Assembly (NCBI GenBank): GCA_900547035.1
Contig: URFM01000038.1
Coordinates: 1-35,349 of the forward strand
DNA from: an uncultured Clostridium sp.
Lineage (GTDB): Bacteria > Bacillota > Clostridia > Lachnospirales > Lachnospiraceae
Length of the DNA: 35,349 nucleotides
Direction of reading: 5' to 3'
The notes beneath the pieces were generated by a model that was not told the DNA's origin, made no database searches, and saw nothing but the letters and a program-made list of their open reading frames with translations. This document shows, piece by piece, positions 24,164 to 33,182 of this stretch. The position numbers and the translations under genes were made by a program. Numbering within the stretch: the first letter of the stretch is position 1; the number at the start of each line of letters is the position of its first letter.

Positions 24164-25588
24164 TTAGTACGCGTTTTTATTGATAAATCCCTTAAACACC
24201 GTTAAAAACAGGATCTTTATATCAAATCCAATACTCCAGTTTTCAATATAATACAAATCGTGTTCGATCCGCTTGGTGATAGAGGTATCGCCCCGATAAC
24301 CGTTAACCTGGGCCCAGCCCGTAAGTCCCGGTCTCACCTGATGCTTAATCATGTAACGGGGAATTTCCTCCTTAAACTTTTCCACAAAAAGCGGACGCTC
24401 CGGTCTGGGCCCTACCAGGCTCATATCCCCAATCAGGATATTGAAGAACTGAGGCATTTCATCAATGCTGGTCTTGCGGATCACCCGCCCAATGGGCGTT
24501 ACCCTGGGATCATGGGGGGTTGTCCACTGGCTCTTCTCTTTATTAGGATCCTGCACCTCCATAGACCGGAATTTGTACATACGGAAGGGGCGGTTGTGCA
24601 GGCCTACCCGCTCCTGGCTGTAAATCACCGGTCCCGGCGACGTCAGCTTGATCAAAAAGGCTGTAAGCAGCATCACCGGCGAAAAGATAATCAGCGCCGC
24701 CACCGCTCCCACCACATCCATGCACCGCTTGATTGTGGCATTGAAAACGTTGGTCAGCGGAACATGGCGGATATGGATCACCGGCAGCCCCTGAAGATCT
24801 TCCATAAAGGGGATGGTGGGAATAATGTTATTATAGTCCGGAATAAACTTGGTGTGTACCCCCGATTTTTCACAGGACGCCACAATCTGTTCCAGATTTT
24901 CATATTCCTTCAGGCTCAGGGTAATTGCAATCTCGTCCAGAGTATTGGCATCCAGAAAGCTCCCCAGACTGGAAATAGGCCCCAGCACACGAATTCCTTT
25001 ATAGGAATATCCCAATGGCTGATGATTATCCAGTATTCCCTGAATATGATATCCCCACTCCGGATTAGATATCACCCGGTCAATAAATCCTTCCGCCGCC
25101 CGGCTGTAGCCAATGAGGAGCACATGCTTCTGGTTATAGCCGTTTGTGCGCAGAGATCTTAAAAATACGCGGATCCCCATGCGCTCCGCTTCCAGAAGAA
25201 CAATGTTGCACGCAAAGAAGCCCAGCAGCATTCTGGCAGAGAAGTAATTCATATGGGGAATAAAACTTCGTCCGCCGAAGAGAACGAAAGTAAAAATCAT
25301 CAGGCCGATGGTATTGGCCTTGCAGATATTCGCAAACTCCGAACGTCTTCCCTGAATCCGCTTGGGCACATACAAGTGAAATGCCCCGTACAAAATCAGA
25401 TACACCGGTACGATAAAAATGGGAGCCACAAAATACACTCTGGGTTCCAGCACTCCCATGTTCGCCTCCAGCGGAATCACCTTTCCGCTGAGGACGATAA
25501 ACCAGGCCAGCGCATAGGCCAGTATCGTAACCACTGCATCCAGAACGACATGAACACGGTTCAGCCGTTTCTGGTTATCTTTAATCAT
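24164..25588 (-). CDS. Undecaprenyl-phosphate sugar-1-phosphate transferase (WbaP/CpsE/WcaJ type)
   Basis: This membrane enzyme starts polysaccharide assembly by moving a sugar-1-phosphate from a nucleotide sugar onto undecaprenyl phosphate. The 474-residue product has several N-terminal helices (about 10-35, 45-68, 90-125), a central Rossmann-like domain with LLIGYSRAAEGF, a further helix (about 285-310), and the catalytic C-terminal domain with YKFRSME, SIDEMPQFFNILIGDMSLVGPRPERP and RPGLTGWAQVNGYRG. This is the poly-isoprenyl glycosylphosphotransferase architecture. The sugar is not deducible. The ATG has AAGGTG at 8 nt. A structured leader of about 200 nt lies upstream. Confidence 0.94.
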   Translation of the reverse strand: MIKDNQKRLNRVHVVLDAVVTILAYALAWFIVLSGKVIPLEANMGVLEPRVYFVAPIFIVPVYLILYGAFHLYVPKRIQGRRSEFANICKANTIGLMIFTFVLFGGRSFIPHMNYFSARMLLGFFACNIVLLEAERMGIRVFLRSLRTNGYNQKHVLLIGYSRAAEGFIDRVISNPEWGYHIQGILDNHQPLGYSYKGIRVLGPISSLGSFLDANTLDEIAITLSLKEYENLEQIVASCEKSGVHTKFIPDYNNIIPTIPFMEDLQGLPVIHIRHVPLTNVFNATIKRCMDVVGAVAALIIFSPVMLLTAFLIKLTSPGPVIYSQERVGLHNRPFRMYKFRSMEVQDPNKEKSQWTTPHDPRVTPIGRVIRKTSIDEMPQFFNILIGDMSLVGPRPERPLFVEKFKEEIPRYMIKHQVRPGLTGWAQVNGYRGDTSITKRIEHDLYYIENWSIGFDIKILFLTVFKGFINKNAY

Positions 25589-25656
25589 CCTGCCATCACC
25601 TTATCTCCGCCCCGCAGACTCAGCCGCTCCGCGGGCGGTTTTATCAATTCACAACA

Positions 25657-25765
25657 GGCCCCGCGGGGGCCGGTAAAACTTAACTTGTATATCATGATGA
25701 AGGCGTCAAAAGGTGTTTTGACGCCCACAATACCGGATTGTTTCGCACTGCGTGCTCTCACAATC
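25657..25765. repeat. Structured leader or repeat upstream of the priming transferase
   Basis: Four stems lie in about 110 nt: GGCCCC/GGGGCC (25657-25671), a perfect 10-bp stem GGCGTCAAAA/TTTTGACGCC with a 4-nt loop (25702-25725), CAAT/ATTG (25728-25740), and GATTGT/ACAATC (25736-25765), the last enclosing GCAC/GTGC. CAAT/ATTG and GATTGT/ACAATC overlap and exclude each other, as in a switching leader. No T-tract follows any stem. It may instead be a dispersed intergenic repeat; only one copy is in the window. Confidence 0.5.
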
Positions 25766-25792
25766 TAGGCCTTTTGCCCCTGGTATCATCAT

Positions 25793-25798
25793 ATTATA
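25793..25798 (-). promoter_or_regulatory. -10 box candidate for the priming transferase operon
   Basis: On the minus strand a perfect TATAAT lies about 205 nt before the ATG at 25588. The -35 at 17 nt (TAGCTT) is poor. If used, the structured segment 25657-25765 is transcribed as the 5' leader. Confidence 0.4.
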
Positions 25799-25863
25799 CA
25801 TGATAAGTCTAAGAGAAGCTATAAAAAATATCTTAAAATTTCACGCAAAAATCCAGGACGCTC

Positions 25864-26877
25864 TCACCTTCCCAACACCTTCCGATTGAAAAACTCCCAC
25901 ACATAAATAAAAGTCCCGGCAATCAGCTCCCCCTCGATGGACAGGCAGTGTTTCCTCATCTCCGGGTTATCCACCGCTCTTTTGCATTTTTTCCGGGTTT
26001 TCCACCCTTCCTTCACTCCATCCACATAATCCTTTTCAAATCCCAGTCCCTTAAAGAACCGGTACTTCACCGCCATCCCCAGCAAAATGGGAGCGGCGTT
26101 TAAGGCCAGCTGCCAGTCCGGCATATTCTTGTAGTTCAGGTAAATATTGTTCCGGGCCGCCAGGCGCACCTTGAAGGAATTGTACTTGGAGCCGCTGGTG
26201 CCGCTCCCCACATGGTACACCACCGCTTTGGGGCAGTACACATTATCATACCCCGCCAGACGGGCCCGGTATCCGATGTCCAAATCCTCCAGATAAGCAA
26301 AATGCATCTCATCGAAAAGGCCGATTTTCTCAAAAACCTCCCTCCGGTAAATGGCAGCTCCGGCGCAGGCGGAAAAGACCCGGCGGAAACGGCGGTATTT
26401 CCCCGAAGGCCGCCCCACTCCCCGCTGGTAAGCCCAGCCCAGGACCGTGTACATATCCCCAGCGTCGTCCATCTTGTCCTTCTGGTACAGCTGAATCATC
26501 TTGCTGCTGACGGAAAAAATCTTCTCCGACCGGTCCATGGCCCGGACCAGCTCCTCCACATAAGCCGGCTCCGGCTCGGTGTCATTGTTCAGAAGAATCA
26601 CATAGGGCGTTTTGGCCTCCCGGATTCCCACGTTCACCGCGCCGGAAAAGCCGGTGTTCTCCGAGAGGAAAACGGAGGGCACCTGGTTCTCCCGCAGCCA
26701 CTCCACACTTCCGTCCGTGGAGCCGTTGTCCACCACCAGAAGGGCGAAATCCCGGCAGGTCTGCTTATCCAGGGCCGCAAAACAGGGCTCCATAAATTTT
26801 AACCCGTTGTAGTTGGGAATGATGATGGTTACCTTTGGCTCTCCCTCCGGTTCCCATCTCGTTCTGCTGTCTGTCAT
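25864..26877 (-). CDS. GT2 glycosyltransferase, rhamnosyltransferase-like
   Basis: The 337-residue product has a single GT-A fold: VTIIIPNYNG near 16-25, VVDNGSTDGS near 48-57, NTGFSGAVNVG, and LLNNDTEP as the metal-binding DxD equivalent, followed by the acceptor side with FDEMHFAYLEDLDIGYR. These are features of GT2 enzymes that add sugars such as rhamnose to surface polysaccharide. It has no clear membrane helix beyond a hydrophobic patch near 264-275. Its ATG overlaps the stop of the upstream GT gene (ATGA), so the two are coupled. It is the last gene of the cluster before a 275-nt gap. Confidence 0.9.
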   Translation of the reverse strand: MTDSRTRWEPEGEPKVTIIIPNYNGLKFMEPCFAALDKQTCRDFALLVVDNGSTDGSVEWLRENQVPSVFLSENTGFSGAVNVGIREAKTPYVILLNNDTEPEPAYVEELVRAMDRSEKIFSVSSKMIQLYQKDKMDDAGDMYTVLGWAYQRGVGRPSGKYRRFRRVFSACAGAAIYRREVFEKIGLFDEMHFAYLEDLDIGYRARLAGYDNVYCPKAVVYHVGSGTSGSKYNSFKVRLAARNNIYLNYKNMPDWQLALNAAPILLGMAVKYRFFKGLGFEKDYVDGVKEGWKTRKKCKRAVDNPEMRKHCLSIEGELIAGTFIYVWEFFNRKVLGR

Positions 26878-29090
26878 GGCGTTTCCTCCGGAGCGTACTT
26901 CTCATAGGCGCTCAAATCGTAGGGCTCCCCGATTTTCTCCTTCAGCAAATCCCGCAGGGCAAAGTTGGACTTGCGCAGGGTCAGATTGGGATTGTAGTAG
27001 GGGTCCCCGTTCTTGATAATGTCGGGCCACTTCTTAATAAAAATGGCCACCTCCCGGTTAAACCGGGCCACCTTCTCCGGCGTGTCCTCCAGCCCTCTGG
27101 ATTTGGACTCATAGTGGTACAGCAGGGCATAGGGGGCGTAAACCACCAGTTTCCCCAAAGCCCGCACCTTCATGCAGTAGTCGATATCGTTAAAAGCCAC
27201 CGCCAGCTCCGTGCTCAGGCCCCCAACCTGGTCAAAGACGGATTTCTTCGTCATCAGGCAGGCCGCCGTAACGGCGCTGTAGTCCTGGGCGCACATGGCC
27301 CGGTGGAAATAGCTGTTCTCCGCCTTGTGGAGGCCGATAAAGGTATGTCCCGCGATGCCGCCGAAGCCGATGACCACACCCGCATGCTGGATGGTATCGT
27401 CCCCGTACAGCAGCCGGGCTCCCACGATTCCCACGTCCTCCCTCTGGCAGAAGCCCAGCATCTCCTGGATGAAATCCGGATTGATGGCCTCGGTGTCGTT
27501 GTTTAACAGCAGAAGATACTCTCCCTTTGCAAAGCCGGCGCCGAAATTGTTGATGGCGGAATAATTGAACTCCCGCTCCCATTTCACCATCCGCACATTG
27601 GAAAATTCCTTCCGGATTTTCTCATAGTATTCAAAGGTTTCCGGCTGGGTGCTGTTGTTCTCCACCACAATCACTTCCAGGTTCTTGTAGGTGCACTTCT
27701 CCAGGATGGAGCGCAGACAGGTGTCCAGGTCAATGGAATGGTCCTTGTTGGGGATAATCACGGATACCAGCGGATTCCCCAGAATCCGGAATTTCGTATG
27801 GTAAATGCCGTAATCCACGCCCTTTTCCACCGACAGGGCGGAGATGCCCACCCGCTCATAATGGGCCTTGATGGCTCTGGCCCCGGCCTCAAAGGCGTAC
27901 ATCTTGCTGTCCGGATTGCTGGCTGTGGAGTTCTGGTGGCATCTCCAGTGATACAGCACCTTGGGGATATGGACAATCTCCCCCGCCGCCTCGGTGCAGC
28001 GGAAGATAAAGTCGTAGTCCTGGGCCCCGTCAAACTCCTGGCGGAAGAGCCCCACCTCCTTCAGCAGGTCCATGCGCGCCACGAACAGATGGCAGATGTA
28101 ATTGACGCTGGTCAAAAGATCGGGGTTGAAATCCGGTTTAAAATGAGGATCGAACAAAGCTTTTCCGTCCATATCCAGCTTGTCCTCATCGGAGTAGATT
28201 ACCCGGCAGTTCGGATGTTCGCCGATGGCCTTGGCCACCTCAAACAGGGCGTGGGGGGGCAGGGTATCGTCGTGGTCCGCCAGCACCAGGAAGTCCCCCT
28301 TTGCCATCCGGATGGCAGCGTTGGTGTTCTCCGCGATTCCCAGATTTTTCCCCAGGATCTGATAGCGGAAACGGTTATCCTTCTGGGCGTACTCCCTTAA
28401 AACCTTCTCCAAATCCTGTCCCGCCGGGCTTCCGTCGGCGATGCACACCTCCCAGTTGTCGTAGGTCTGGGCCAGAATGGAGTCCAGCATCTCCCGCAGA
28501 TAGCGGACCGGTGTCTTATAGGCCGGAATGGCGATGGAGAGAAGAGGCCTTGCGGGAAGCTCGGCTTTTCTCTGCTCCTCCAACTCTTCATCGGTAGGCT
28601 TGGTCAATTCGTACCACTCGCTGTACTCATAGTCGTTATCAAAGCCCTGGATCTTGTGCTTGGACTTCACCACCAGGGCCCTGAATCCATGCTCCTTAAA
28701 GAAATCCCAGGCCACCCGGACCGTCTCCATATTCATCAGGTCCTTCATCTTCTCCATCCGCTTGTGAGCCACGCTGGCCCGCTTGGCAATCAGTTCCTCA
28801 TTGTACTTGATTTTGGCCTGACGCCCCTCGCAGCGTATTAACAGATAGTAGGTCTTTCCCCTTTCGTAGGGAAACTGGATGTCAAATCCGAAATCCTTAT
28901 CGTAAATCTTCTTAAAGTAGATATGGCTTACATCGTCCCGCCTGGTGGAAACCTGCTTAAACTTCACCGGCTTGTGGTGCTCGTCCTCCACCCGGAAGGT
29001 GGCCTTGCTCTCGGGGGATTTGCCCACCACCCATCCGTTAAGGCTGATGGAATTTTCCCGAATCCGGACTACGTCAATCTTGTATTTCAT
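26874..29090 (-). CDS. Bimodular GT2 glycosyltransferase with N-terminal extension
   Basis: The 738-residue protein has an N-terminal beta-rich segment (about 1-100) and helical linker, then a first GT2 domain (about 183-400) with LSIAIPAYKTP and VLADHDDTLP, and a second (about 440-690) with VSVIIPNKDH, VVENNSTQ and LLLNNDTEA. Two catalytic centres in one chain suggest that it adds two sugars in turn or polymerises an alternating unit. The N-terminal extension is of the kind seen in clostridial and streptococcal GT2 proteins of rhamnan-type clusters, with no fixed role known to me. It overlaps its neighbours by 4 nt at both ends (ATGA). Confidence 0.9.
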   Translation of the reverse strand: MKYKIDVVRIRENSISLNGWVVGKSPESKATFRVEDEHHKPVKFKQVSTRRDDVSHIYFKKIYDKDFGFDIQFPYERGKTYYLLIRCEGRQAKIKYNEELIAKRASVAHKRMEKMKDLMNMETVRVAWDFFKEHGFRALVVKSKHKIQGFDNDYEYSEWYELTKPTDEELEEQRKAELPARPLLSIAIPAYKTPVRYLREMLDSILAQTYDNWEVCIADGSPAGQDLEKVLREYAQKDNRFRYQILGKNLGIAENTNAAIRMAKGDFLVLADHDDTLPPHALFEVAKAIGEHPNCRVIYSDEDKLDMDGKALFDPHFKPDFNPDLLTSVNYICHLFVARMDLLKEVGLFRQEFDGAQDYDFIFRCTEAAGEIVHIPKVLYHWRCHQNSTASNPDSKMYAFEAGARAIKAHYERVGISALSVEKGVDYGIYHTKFRILGNPLVSVIIPNKDHSIDLDTCLRSILEKCTYKNLEVIVVENNSTQPETFEYYEKIRKEFSNVRMVKWEREFNYSAINNFGAGFAKGEYLLLLNNDTEAINPDFIQEMLGFCQREDVGIVGARLLYGDDTIQHAGVVIGFGGIAGHTFIGLHKAENSYFHRAMCAQDYSAVTAACLMTKKSVFDQVGGLSTELAVAFNDIDYCMKVRALGKLVVYAPYALLYHYESKSRGLEDTPEKVARFNREVAIFIKKWPDIIKNGDPYYNPNLTLRKSNFALRDLLKEKIGEPYDLSAYEKYAPEETP

Positions 29091-30040
29091 GTTCCATCCT
29101 CCTCAGTATCAAAATTCAGCCGCTCCTCCTCAATGACAAGGGGGCGCTTCATCACCCGCTGGTTGATGCTCATAATGTACTCTCCCAGAAGGCCGATAAA
29201 GAAAATCTGCACGGAGCCCAAAAACAGCATGCCGATCAGCATGGGGGCCATGCCTGCCGGGAAACGGTCCCACCAGATCAATTTCATTACCAGGTAAACC
29301 AGGGCAACGCACATGCTGGCCAAAGAGCAGAAAAAGCCGAAAAAGGTCGCCAGCCGCAGTCCCGCCTTGGTGTAGGAGGTAACGCTGAGCATGGCGGCGT
29401 CGTAGAGGCGGTAAAAATTGTTGTGGGTCTTGCCCGCCCGGCGCTTGGGCTGGTCGTAGGGAATCTCCTTGCGCTTGTAGCCCAGCTCCGCCACAATCCC
29501 CCGCAGGAATGGGGTAGGATCGTCCAGGTTCCGCAGCACCTCAATAAACTCCCGGTCGTAAAGGCCGGAGCCAGTAAAATGCTCAATCTGCTCTACATCG
29601 GAGAGCTTCTTAATGGTCTTGTAATAGCAGCTTCTCAGCCAGTACATGATTTTATTTTCCCTGCTGCTGGTCTTGATGCCGATGACAATCTTGTATCCCT
29701 TTTCCCACTCCCTGACGTACTTGGGAATCATATCCACCGGGTCCTGGAAATCCGCCACCATCTCCACCACGCAGTCCCCCGTCACCTGGAGCATCCCGTA
29801 GTAGGGAGAATTAAACTGTCCAAAATTCCTGGCATTGAAAATGGCCTTAATCCGGCGGTCCTGTCCGCACAGTCCCCGGATCAGGGACCGGGTGTTGTCG
29901 GTGGAATCATTGTCAATGAATACCAGCTCAAAGGCGTATTCCGGCAGGTCCCGTTCCATGGTCTCGATGACCGCCTGGCTGATGGGGACAATATTTTCCT
30001 CCTCGTTATAGCAGGGAATTAAAATGCTGATTTTCTTCAT
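29087..30040 (-). CDS. GT2 glycosyltransferase with two C-terminal membrane helices (GtrB/DPM1-like)
   Basis: The 317-residue product has a GT-A domain with SILIPCYNEEENI, FIDNDSTDNT, NARNFGQFNSPYYGM and MVADFQDPVDMIPKYV, then two membrane helices (about 230-253 and 266-290). This is the build of polyprenyl-phosphate sugar synthases (DPM1/GtrB/YkoT), which charge undecaprenyl phosphate with one sugar for use outside the membrane, for example as a side-chain donor. The stop overlaps the next gene's start (ATGA), so it is coupled to the bimodular GT. No GtrA-like flippase or GT-C enzyme is visible in the window. Confidence 0.88.
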   Translation of the reverse strand: MKKISILIPCYNEEENIVPISQAVIETMERDLPEYAFELVFIDNDSTDNTRSLIRGLCGQDRRIKAIFNARNFGQFNSPYYGMLQVTGDCVVEMVADFQDPVDMIPKYVREWEKGYKIVIGIKTSSRENKIMYWLRSCYYKTIKKLSDVEQIEHFTGSGLYDREFIEVLRNLDDPTPFLRGIVAELGYKRKEIPYDQPKRRAGKTHNNFYRLYDAAMLSVTSYTKAGLRLATFFGFFCSLASMCVALVYLVMKLIWWDRFPAGMAPMLIGMLFLGSVQIFFIGLLGEYIMSINQRVMKRPLVIEEERLNFDTEEDGT

Positions 30041-30084
30041 CTCAGTTCTTCGCTTCTTCTTTCTCTCGTTTTAGACGTAACCCT

Positions 30085-30996
30085 TCAGGAACCCATCATT
30101 TCTTCGATGCCCCGCTGGAAGGAATACTCCTCCTTCCAGTCCCCTCTGGTAAATGCCAGAAGCCTGGAAATATCCGGACGGATATCCGGAGCCCCTTCCT
30201 TTGCCTGGACGAAGGTGCCGTACTCCAGTTCTCCCCTTCCTCCCGCAATCTCATGAATCTCCTCCACAAAGGCTTTTAAGGGGCGGGTATCCCCGCCGGC
30301 CACATTGACGATGGCGGAGGGGTTCTCGTGACCGTGCCGGTATAATTCATATACTGCCTGCACCGCGTCCTGAATATACATAAAATTCCATAAATGGCGG
30401 CAGGCGCTCAAAGAAACCTTTTCCCCTCTGGGCAGCTCTCTGGTCAGAGTGGAAATGATGGACCAGGGATGGTCGCCGGGTCCGTAAACGCTGAAAAACC
30501 GCAGGTGGAAAAAGGCCATTCCCAGCATGCCGCTTAAAGGAGCCGCCTTCTGGTAAAACTCCCATTTGGCCTGTCCGTAGGCATTGACCGGGCTGCATTC
30601 CAGGTCCTCCCGAAAGGGCGCAGCCGGGGTTCCGTACTCTACCCGGGAGCCCGCATCCATAAAAATAGAGCAGCCCAGACGGCTGGCCCCCCGAAGGCAG
30701 TCCAGGGACATAGCCACGTTCCGGCTCTGTACCTGGGGGGAATCAATCTCTCCCCGGTTGACCCCGCCCCAGGCAAAATGAAAGAAGCCATCCGCATGGC
30801 CGATTTCCTTTACCCACCGTTCCGTCTCCTCAAGGGGACAGCGGACCGCCTGAAGGTTCGGATGCACCGGGAGAAGGTCTGTGTGGCCGGACTCCGGACG
30901 TACCAGGGCAAAGACCTGGTATCCCTTTTCCAGAAAAAGCTTTGCCAGATTCCGCCCCAGAAAACCGGTGGCTCCCGTTATAACAATCCGTTCCAT
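30085..30996 (-). CDS. NAD(P)-dependent sugar epimerase/reductase (extended SDR), copy 1
   Basis: The 303-residue product begins ERIVITGATGFLGRN, a glycine-rich NAD(P) loop, and has Ser 117 and the YxxxK pair Tyr 140 and Lys 144 of extended SDR enzymes. FSVYGPGDHPWS and NVAGGDTRPLKAFVEEI are shared with the paralogue at 32181-33128, so the pair comes from duplication. Acting on a nucleotide-linked 4-keto sugar is the usual role; whether it reduces or epimerises cannot be told. The start overlaps the methyltransferase end by 19 nt, showing tight co-translation. Confidence 0.85.
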   Translation of the reverse strand: MERIVITGATGFLGRNLAKLFLEKGYQVFALVRPESGHTDLLPVHPNLQAVRCPLEETERWVKEIGHADGFFHFAWGGVNRGEIDSPQVQSRNVAMSLDCLRGASRLGCSIFMDAGSRVEYGTPAAPFREDLECSPVNAYGQAKWEFYQKAAPLSGMLGMAFFHLRFFSVYGPGDHPWSIISTLTRELPRGEKVSLSACRHLWNFMYIQDAVQAVYELYRHGHENPSAIVNVAGGDTRPLKAFVEEIHEIAGGRGELEYGTFVQAKEGAPDIRPDISRLLAFTRGDWKEEYSFQRGIEEMMGS

Positions 30997-32153
30997 GGCA
31001 GGTCCTCCTTTTTCGGGCCTTTTAAACGTTCCAGGTGGTTGGAGCGCATGGCCATCACCTCTACCTGGCTTCCGAATTTCTCCTCAATGATTCCCGCAAT
31101 CTCGTCCGTGTACCCCGGCGCGGTGATAACGATGGCGTCCACCGGCTCCTCATGGAAATGCTCCGGACTTACAATGGGCAGATGGGAAGCGGGGGCAAAC
31201 CGTCCCTGCTTGAAGGGCGCGGAGTCAATGATATATCGGGCCTGCTCTCCCAGCCTCGTGGTGGCCGCCAGGGTAAATCCCTGATGGCTGGCTCCCCAGA
31301 TGGCTACCCGTTTCTTCCAGGCGGAAAGATATTTCAGATAAGCTTCCATCTCCCGGCCCACTTCTTCAAATCCTTCCATCAGGTTGGAAACGTCGGTGAG
31401 GGGACGTTTTTTCACTACAAAAGAAAGGGTGTCCCGGTTCACCATCTCGTACTCCAGCACCTGGAATCCGTTGCGCTCCAAAAGGGCGGCGAGAGTATCA
31501 AACGTATAGTAGGCGATGTGGTCCCGAATCAGCTCGTAGTAGCCGTTGTGCTCCATAATATACTCAAAACTGGGTACTGTTACCAGACCCATGCCTTCCG
31601 GCGTCAGGTTCCGGTAAATGGACTGGAGCATCACTCCCGGATTGGGCTGGTGCTCCAGGAAATTAAAGGAGAGGAACACATCATAGGGGCCGCCGGAAAA
31701 AATGGTGTCCTCCCGCTCCGTAAAGCCCTGCTCCACCGAAAGGCCCTGTTCTTTAGCCAGCTCCACCAGACGGGCGTCATGCTCCACTCCGTGGGCCTCA
31801 ACCGGAAATTCCGTCAGGACCTTCAAAAATTCGCCCTGTCCGCAGCCCACCTCTAAAAACCGTTTGCCCTCCAGATGATAGGTGTCAATCAGATGGCGGT
31901 ACTGGTAACGGCGCAGCTCCACCATGGTGGTGGAATAGCCGCCGGCCCGGATGACGTCCCGGTAGTAATCCACCGGCTCGCAGTCGAACTGCACCAGGCC
32001 GCAGCCCGTACACTGGCAAAGCCGCAGAGCGATTCCCTCATCTTCTTTCACCTGATTCTCGTCCGGAATGTGCTGGGCCGAAGCCGGCATATGGTCTAAT
32101 GTCAAAAGCGGCTTTTCCCACAACGGGGCGCCGCAGGCAATGCATCGTTTCAT
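30978..32153 (-). CDS. SAM-dependent sugar C-methyltransferase-like protein
   Basis: The 391-residue product has the three-part build of NDP-hexose C-methyltransferases: an N-terminal zinc-binding region (CIAC at 4-7 and CTGC at 48-51), a central SAM domain with FLEVGCGQGEF at 99-109 and NFLEHQP, and a C-terminal domain with AIWGASHQG and a Rossmann-like VDAIVITAPGYTDEI. Known members such as TylC3 add a methyl to C3 of a dTDP-4-keto-deoxysugar. It lies between two paralogous SDR genes, as expected for branched deoxysugar synthesis. Some members of this build act as C-C ligases or with other substrates, so the exact reaction is unproven. Confidence 0.85.
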   Translation of the reverse strand: MKRCIACGAPLWEKPLLTLDHMPASAQHIPDENQVKEDEGIALRLCQCTGCGLVQFDCEPVDYYRDVIRAGGYSTTMVELRRYQYRHLIDTYHLEGKRFLEVGCGQGEFLKVLTEFPVEAHGVEHDARLVELAKEQGLSVEQGFTEREDTIFSGGPYDVFLSFNFLEHQPNPGVMLQSIYRNLTPEGMGLVTVPSFEYIMEHNGYYELIRDHIAYYTFDTLAALLERNGFQVLEYEMVNRDTLSFVVKKRPLTDVSNLMEGFEEVGREMEAYLKYLSAWKKRVAIWGASHQGFTLAATTRLGEQARYIIDSAPFKQGRFAPASHLPIVSPEHFHEEPVDAIVITAPGYTDEIAGIIEEKFGSQVEVMAMRSNHLERLKGPKKEDLPWNGLL

Positions 32154-32180
32154 GGTTCCCTCTCCTTTTCGGAAATGCTG

Positions 32181-33128
32181 TCATGTTTCGGAGTCTTTCC
32201 TCCGTAATTTGATCATCCGCCGGATGCCCTCAGCAAAATCTACCTGTTCTTTCCATCCGGCGGCCTCCTTCAGCTTTGTCAAATCCGGCTGCAAGGAAAT
32301 GACCCCCTCCGCGTTGGGAGGGCGGTCTCCGTAAACATAGCTGCCCTTCCTCCCGCAAAGATTATAAATTTCTTCTATAAATGACCGAAGGGGGCGGGTG
32401 TCCTCCCCTGCCACATTATACACGCCTGCAGGGGCCTTGCCAAGCAAAAGTTGCGCCAGAGCCCTGGCAGCATCCTCCACATAAAGATAATTCCACATCT
32501 GCGTACAGGGCCCCAGCTCCATCTGCTGCCCTGCCAGGAATCGGTCCAGGCAGGTCTCCACCAAAGACCAGGGATGATCTCCCGGCCCATAAACGCTGAA
32601 AATCCGGGCATGGAGATAATCCAGGTTCCGCTCCTTGGCCCGGGCGCCGGCACGCACGCAGACCTCCACCTTGTTTTTCCCGTACTCCGAAACCGGGCGG
32701 CACTCCATGTCTTCCCTCATAAGTCCGGAGCAGATGCCGTACTCCGCCTGGGAACCGGAAAAGAGGAAGCGCCCGCAGCCCATATCCGCCGCCGTCTCCA
32801 GGGCATCCAGGGCGTAGTCGATGTTTTTTCGCTGAAGAGCCGGGTTGCTGCGGTTTGCGCTGCCGGCCCCCTCCCAGCCCAGATGGAGCCAGCTCAATGC
32901 CCCGGCTCCTCCCGTTTCCTCCCGGAGGCTCTTCCCAAGAATCCGGGGCAGGCGGCGGATTTCCGCCAGGTTCAGGGCGGCCACCTCCACCCCCGGCTTG
33001 CGTGAAATGGCTTTCATTCCCGGGGAATCCGGCCGGACCACCGCCGTCACCTGGCAGCCGCGTCTCAGCAGTTCCTTTACCGCCGCCTGTCCGATGAAGC
33101 TGGTGGCTCCGGTTACAATTACTCTCAT
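32181..33128 (-). CDS. NAD(P)-dependent sugar epimerase/reductase (extended SDR), copy 2
   Basis: The 315-residue product begins MRVIVTGATSFIGQ, has Ser 126 and the Tyr 149-Lys 153 pair in EYGKNK, and shares FSVYGPGDHPWS and NVAGEDTRPLRSFIEEIYN with copy 1. It lies between the ThDP enzyme and the methyltransferase with gaps of 54 and 27 nt. Two related SDR enzymes in one pathway commonly act at successive steps (for example 4-keto reduction and side-chain keto reduction) or on two different sugars. Confidence 0.85.
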   Translation of the reverse strand: MRVIVTGATSFIGQAAVKELLRRGCQVTAVVRPDSPGMKAISRKPGVEVAALNLAEIRRLPRILGKSLREETGGAGALSWLHLGWEGAGSANRSNPALQRKNIDYALDALETAADMGCGRFLFSGSQAEYGICSGLMREDMECRPVSEYGKNKVEVCVRAGARAKERNLDYLHARIFSVYGPGDHPWSLVETCLDRFLAGQQMELGPCTQMWNYLYVEDAARALAQLLLGKAPAGVYNVAGEDTRPLRSFIEEIYNLCGRKGSYVYGDRPPNAEGVISLQPDLTKLKEAAGWKEQVDFAEGIRRMIKLRRKDSET

Positions 33129-33182
33129 GTTCTTCCTCCTGCTTACTCTCGGATGATAATTCTTACTTCCGGATGATGGACG

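Noticed and set aside
24260..25162. 300-codon plus-strand frame
   Set aside because: Antisense to the priming transferase, whose catalytic motifs are intact; the translation is His/Arg-rich and without recognisable domains.
25657..25765. Cyclic-di-GMP riboswitch before the polysaccharide genes
   Set aside because: The conserved core of the class I and II aptamers is not recognisable; only generic stems are present.
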